6,956 nucleotides of DNA from Methylobacter sp. (GTDB taxonomy: Bacteria > Pseudomonadota > Gammaproteobacteria > Methylococcales > Methylomonadaceae): positions 1-6,956 of the forward strand of contig JAQTLI010000149.1 of NCBI GenBank assembly GCA_028714995.1, given 5' to 3'. Positions 5,199-6,956 of the stretch are shown piece by piece; positions within the stretch are counted from its first letter, which is position 1, and every line of letters begins with the position of its first letter. Below the pieces are notes generated by a model that saw only the letters and a program-made list of their open reading frames with translations, searched no databases and had not been told where the DNA came from. Made by a program: the position numbers and the translations under genes.

Positions 5199-6464
5199 TT
5201 AATACGGATTAAACACCCATTGCACATAAGTTCCTTTATTTTTACGGCTTTCAATTTTTAACTGCCAGCCGTAATAATCACAGATACGTTTCGATATAGC
5301 CAGCCCCAGACCGCTGCCTTGACTGGATTGCCCACGATAACCCCGTTCAAAAACCTGCCCAATTTCATCGGTATCAATGCCCTGCCCCGTATCAGTAACC
5401 GAAAACTCATGCTCATTTAAGAAAATAGTCACTGACCCCTGATCGGTATAAGTGACTGCATTTTTTATTAAATTACCCATCAGCATCGAGATAATCGGGC
5501 CAGGTGCATTAATGCTTGGATGTCCATGAATTTTTTTGATCACCTTTACCTGTTTGCCTGGCAGGCTACAGTGATCCTCTATCAGTTGCTCGACAACGGC
5601 AACAAGCCCGGTTTTATCAATAGTATCGTTTAGCGATACAGTATTACGCGCCAGCTGTAGCAAAGTATCCAGGCTCTCTGCCATTTCGTGTGCCGAACGT
5701 TGAATACGTTCTATCCGCAACCCGATATCCTTGGGTAAATCCGGTCTTAGCAACAGGCCTTCACTGGCTGCCATAATAACCGCCAGCGGTGTTCTCAATT
5801 CGTGACTGGCATTACCGGTAAACTCTCTCTCGCGCTGAATCAATGCCTGTAAGCGCTGACTGTAGGCATCAAATTCCAGGGCAAGAATACCGACTTCATC
5901 ATCCGTGTAGTCCTCTGATAAATAGCCGACAGCCTTTTCCGGATTAAGCATTTTGATGCTTGCTGCCAGCGATGTTACCGGTTCCAGCGCTTTTTTTGAA
6001 AACCACAGACCGCACCAGGTGGCCAGCCAGAGAATAATAAATACAGCCGCGACCAAATAGATCATCAAATTGTATTCAAGCATTTCGATATCGGTATCAT
6101 CATACACAATGATGTACCGCTGCTTGTTACGGTCTTTGATAGCGACATCATAACTGTGTTGATTATGCTCAACGTCATGTATGCCTTCAGGATAACCAGA
6201 CAGGAAGCTCACTTCATCCACTGGTTTGTTCGCATCGACTTTATAGACCACCCAGTTTTTTGAGCGCTGCATCGATAACTCAGGGTTTTGCTCTGTCATC
6301 TTGATGAAATGCTCCAGTTCTTCCGTTAAATAGGAATCCATAAACTGGCTTTCGAGAGAGTTAAAGGAGATTTTCAGAAAAAAACACATGAAAATGCTGA
6401 GTAAAAGAGCGAGTACCGGGTAGGTCAGAAAAATCCTGAACCTGATTTTATGACGATAGCGCAT
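5199..6464 (-). CDS. membrane sensor histidine kinase
   Basis: This 421-residue inner-membrane sensor kinase pairs with the response regulator encoded just upstream. An N-terminal membrane segment (about 11-31) and a second one (about 133-154) bracket a periplasmic domain of about 100 residues with no recognised ligand motif. A HAMP-like linker follows (about 155-207). The HisKA domain carries ASHELRTPL with phosphoacceptor His221. The catalytic ATPase has the N box NLIKNAV (331-337), G1 DTGQGID (358-364), F box VFERGYRG (371-378) and G2 GSGLGLAI (383-390). All expected residues for autokinase activity are present. The start ATG overlaps the regulator's stop by 17 bases and has AAGGAA just upstream, which suggests translational coupling. 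The periplasmic signal is unknown. The domain plan is the generic EnvZ/CusS type, and the name cannot be refined from sequence alone. Confidence 0.94.
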   Translation of the reverse strand: MRYRHKIRFRIFLTYPVLALLLSIFMCFFLKISFNSLESQFMDSYLTEELEHFIKMTEQNPELSMQRSKNWVVYKVDANKPVDEVSFLSGYPEGIHDVEHNQHSYDVAIKDRNKQRYIIVYDDTDIEMLEYNLMIYLVAAVFIILWLATWCGLWFSKKALEPVTSLAASIKMLNPEKAVGYLSEDYTDDEVGILALEFDAYSQRLQALIQREREFTGNASHELRTPLAVIMAASEGLLLRPDLPKDIGLRIERIQRSAHEMAESLDTLLQLARNTVSLNDTIDKTGLVAVVEQLIEDHCSLPGKQVKVIKKIHGHPSINAPGPIISMLMGNLIKNAVTYTDQGSVTIFLNEHEFSVTDTGQGIDTDEIGQVFERGYRGQSSQGSGLGLAISKRICDYYGWQLKIESRKNKGTYVQWVFNPY

Positions 6465-6956
6465 TGCTTTCCTTTAATTGGTAACCGACTCCACGTACGG
6501 TATGCAATAAGGGATCTGCAAATGGCTTATCAATGGCATTACGCAGGTGATGAATGTGTACACGCAGGGCTTCCCCTTCGGGCGGAGTATCACCCCAGAT
6601 GCTGTATTCAAGATTCTGTCTTGAAACCACGCGCGGCGACTGTCTCATCAGTAGTTCTAAAATCTGAAATTCAATCGAGGTCAATTCGATAGGCTCATTG
6701 CCGCGTGTGACTTCACGGGTTTCCGGAACAAGTTTCAAATCGGCAATACGCAATGTTGTTTGCTGACTAACGCCGGTATGGCGACGGGTTAAGGCATTGA
6801 GCCGCAGTTTCAATTCTTTTAATGAAAACGGTTTAACCAAATAATCATCCGCCCCGTGCTCAAAACCACTAACGCGGTCTGCCAAGGTATCCCTCGCTGT
6901 CAGCATTATTACCGGAACCCAGTTGCCGGCATCATGTCGCAAGCGTCTGCATAGCT
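6448..6956 (-). CDS. OmpR/PhoB-family response regulator (5' end off window)
   Basis: The frame is open through the right edge, adding LCRRL before RHDAGNWVPVIMLTARD, a normal receiver-domain continuation, so the gene begins outside the window. The visible part starts late in the receiver domain, with the switch Thr/Ser region at VIMLTARD and the conserved lysine in DDYLVKPF. It then has the complete winged-helix DNA-binding domain: ADLKLVPETREVTRGNEPIELTSIEF, LELLMRQSPRVVSRQNLEYSIWGD, and the RVHIHHLRNAIDK to HTVRGVGYQL recognition and wing region. The phosphoacceptor aspartate would lie in the missing N-terminal part. An apparent TTG start at 6942 is inside the conserved domain and is not the true start. 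It overlaps the histidine kinase start by 17 bases, as in many two-component operons. The target genes are unknown. Confidence 0.95.
   Translation of the reverse strand, partial: LCRRLRHDAGNWVPVIMLTARDTLADRVSGFEHGADDYLVKPFSLKELKLRLNALTRRHTGVSQQTTLRIADLKLVPETREVTRGNEPIELTSIEFQILELLMRQSPRVVSRQNLEYSIWGDTPPEGEALRVHIHHLRNAIDKPFADPLLHTVRGVGYQLKESNALSS

Noticed and set aside
6450..6692. Plus-strand ORF of 80 codons opposite the response regulator
   Set aside because: It is fully antisense to the conserved winged-helix domain of the regulator.

Overview
The window looks like chromosomal DNA of a gammaproteobacterium with moderate GC content. This rests on the gene families present: an E. coli-like TrhO, an ATP-type PfkA, an OmpR-family two-component pair and a bacterial NAD-glutamate dehydrogenase. 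A methylotroph of the Methylococcales type is possible, but that is an impression and was not tested. The window is almost fully coding, with no rRNA, tRNA, CRISPR array, integrase or transposase seen.

Layout, left to right. (1) Positions 1-1454 form a minus-strand cluster: a STAS-domain anti-sigma factor antagonist, an RsbW-like ATPase/kinase, and the 5' part of an NAD-glutamate dehydrogenase gene that leaves the window at the left edge. The dehydrogenase frame has no ATG near its 5' end. It starts either at a TTG or as an N-terminally short protein. (2) Positions 1455-1623 are a divergent promoter region with a good sigma70-like promoter on each strand. (3) Positions 1624-3617 hold two tightly spaced plus-strand genes, trhO (tRNA wobble-uridine hydroxylase) and a 6-phosphofructokinase. 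(4) Positions 3618-3729 contain a long imperfect inverted repeat. It is followed by a cytoplasmic thioredoxin-fold protein (CPGC motif) with an unusual helical insertion. (5) Convergent to it on the minus strand is a metallo-beta-lactamase-fold protein whose metal-binding motif is degenerate. (6) Positions 5199-6956 carry a minus-strand two-component system: an OmpR-type response regulator cut by the right edge and a membrane histidine kinase whose start overlaps the regulator's stop.

The functional logic is mostly regulation and housekeeping. One partner-switching pair, one two-component pair, one tRNA modification enzyme, one glycolytic enzyme and two small accessory proteins can be named. 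No convincing new multi-gene system is visible. The points most worth a second look are a 16-base repeat shared by two intergenic regions, one copy of which carries a near-perfect Shine-Dalgarno sequence and a 20-codon ORF; the start of the glutamate dehydrogenase; the hairpin repeat at 3635-3695; and the two variant-fold proteins at 3730-5025.
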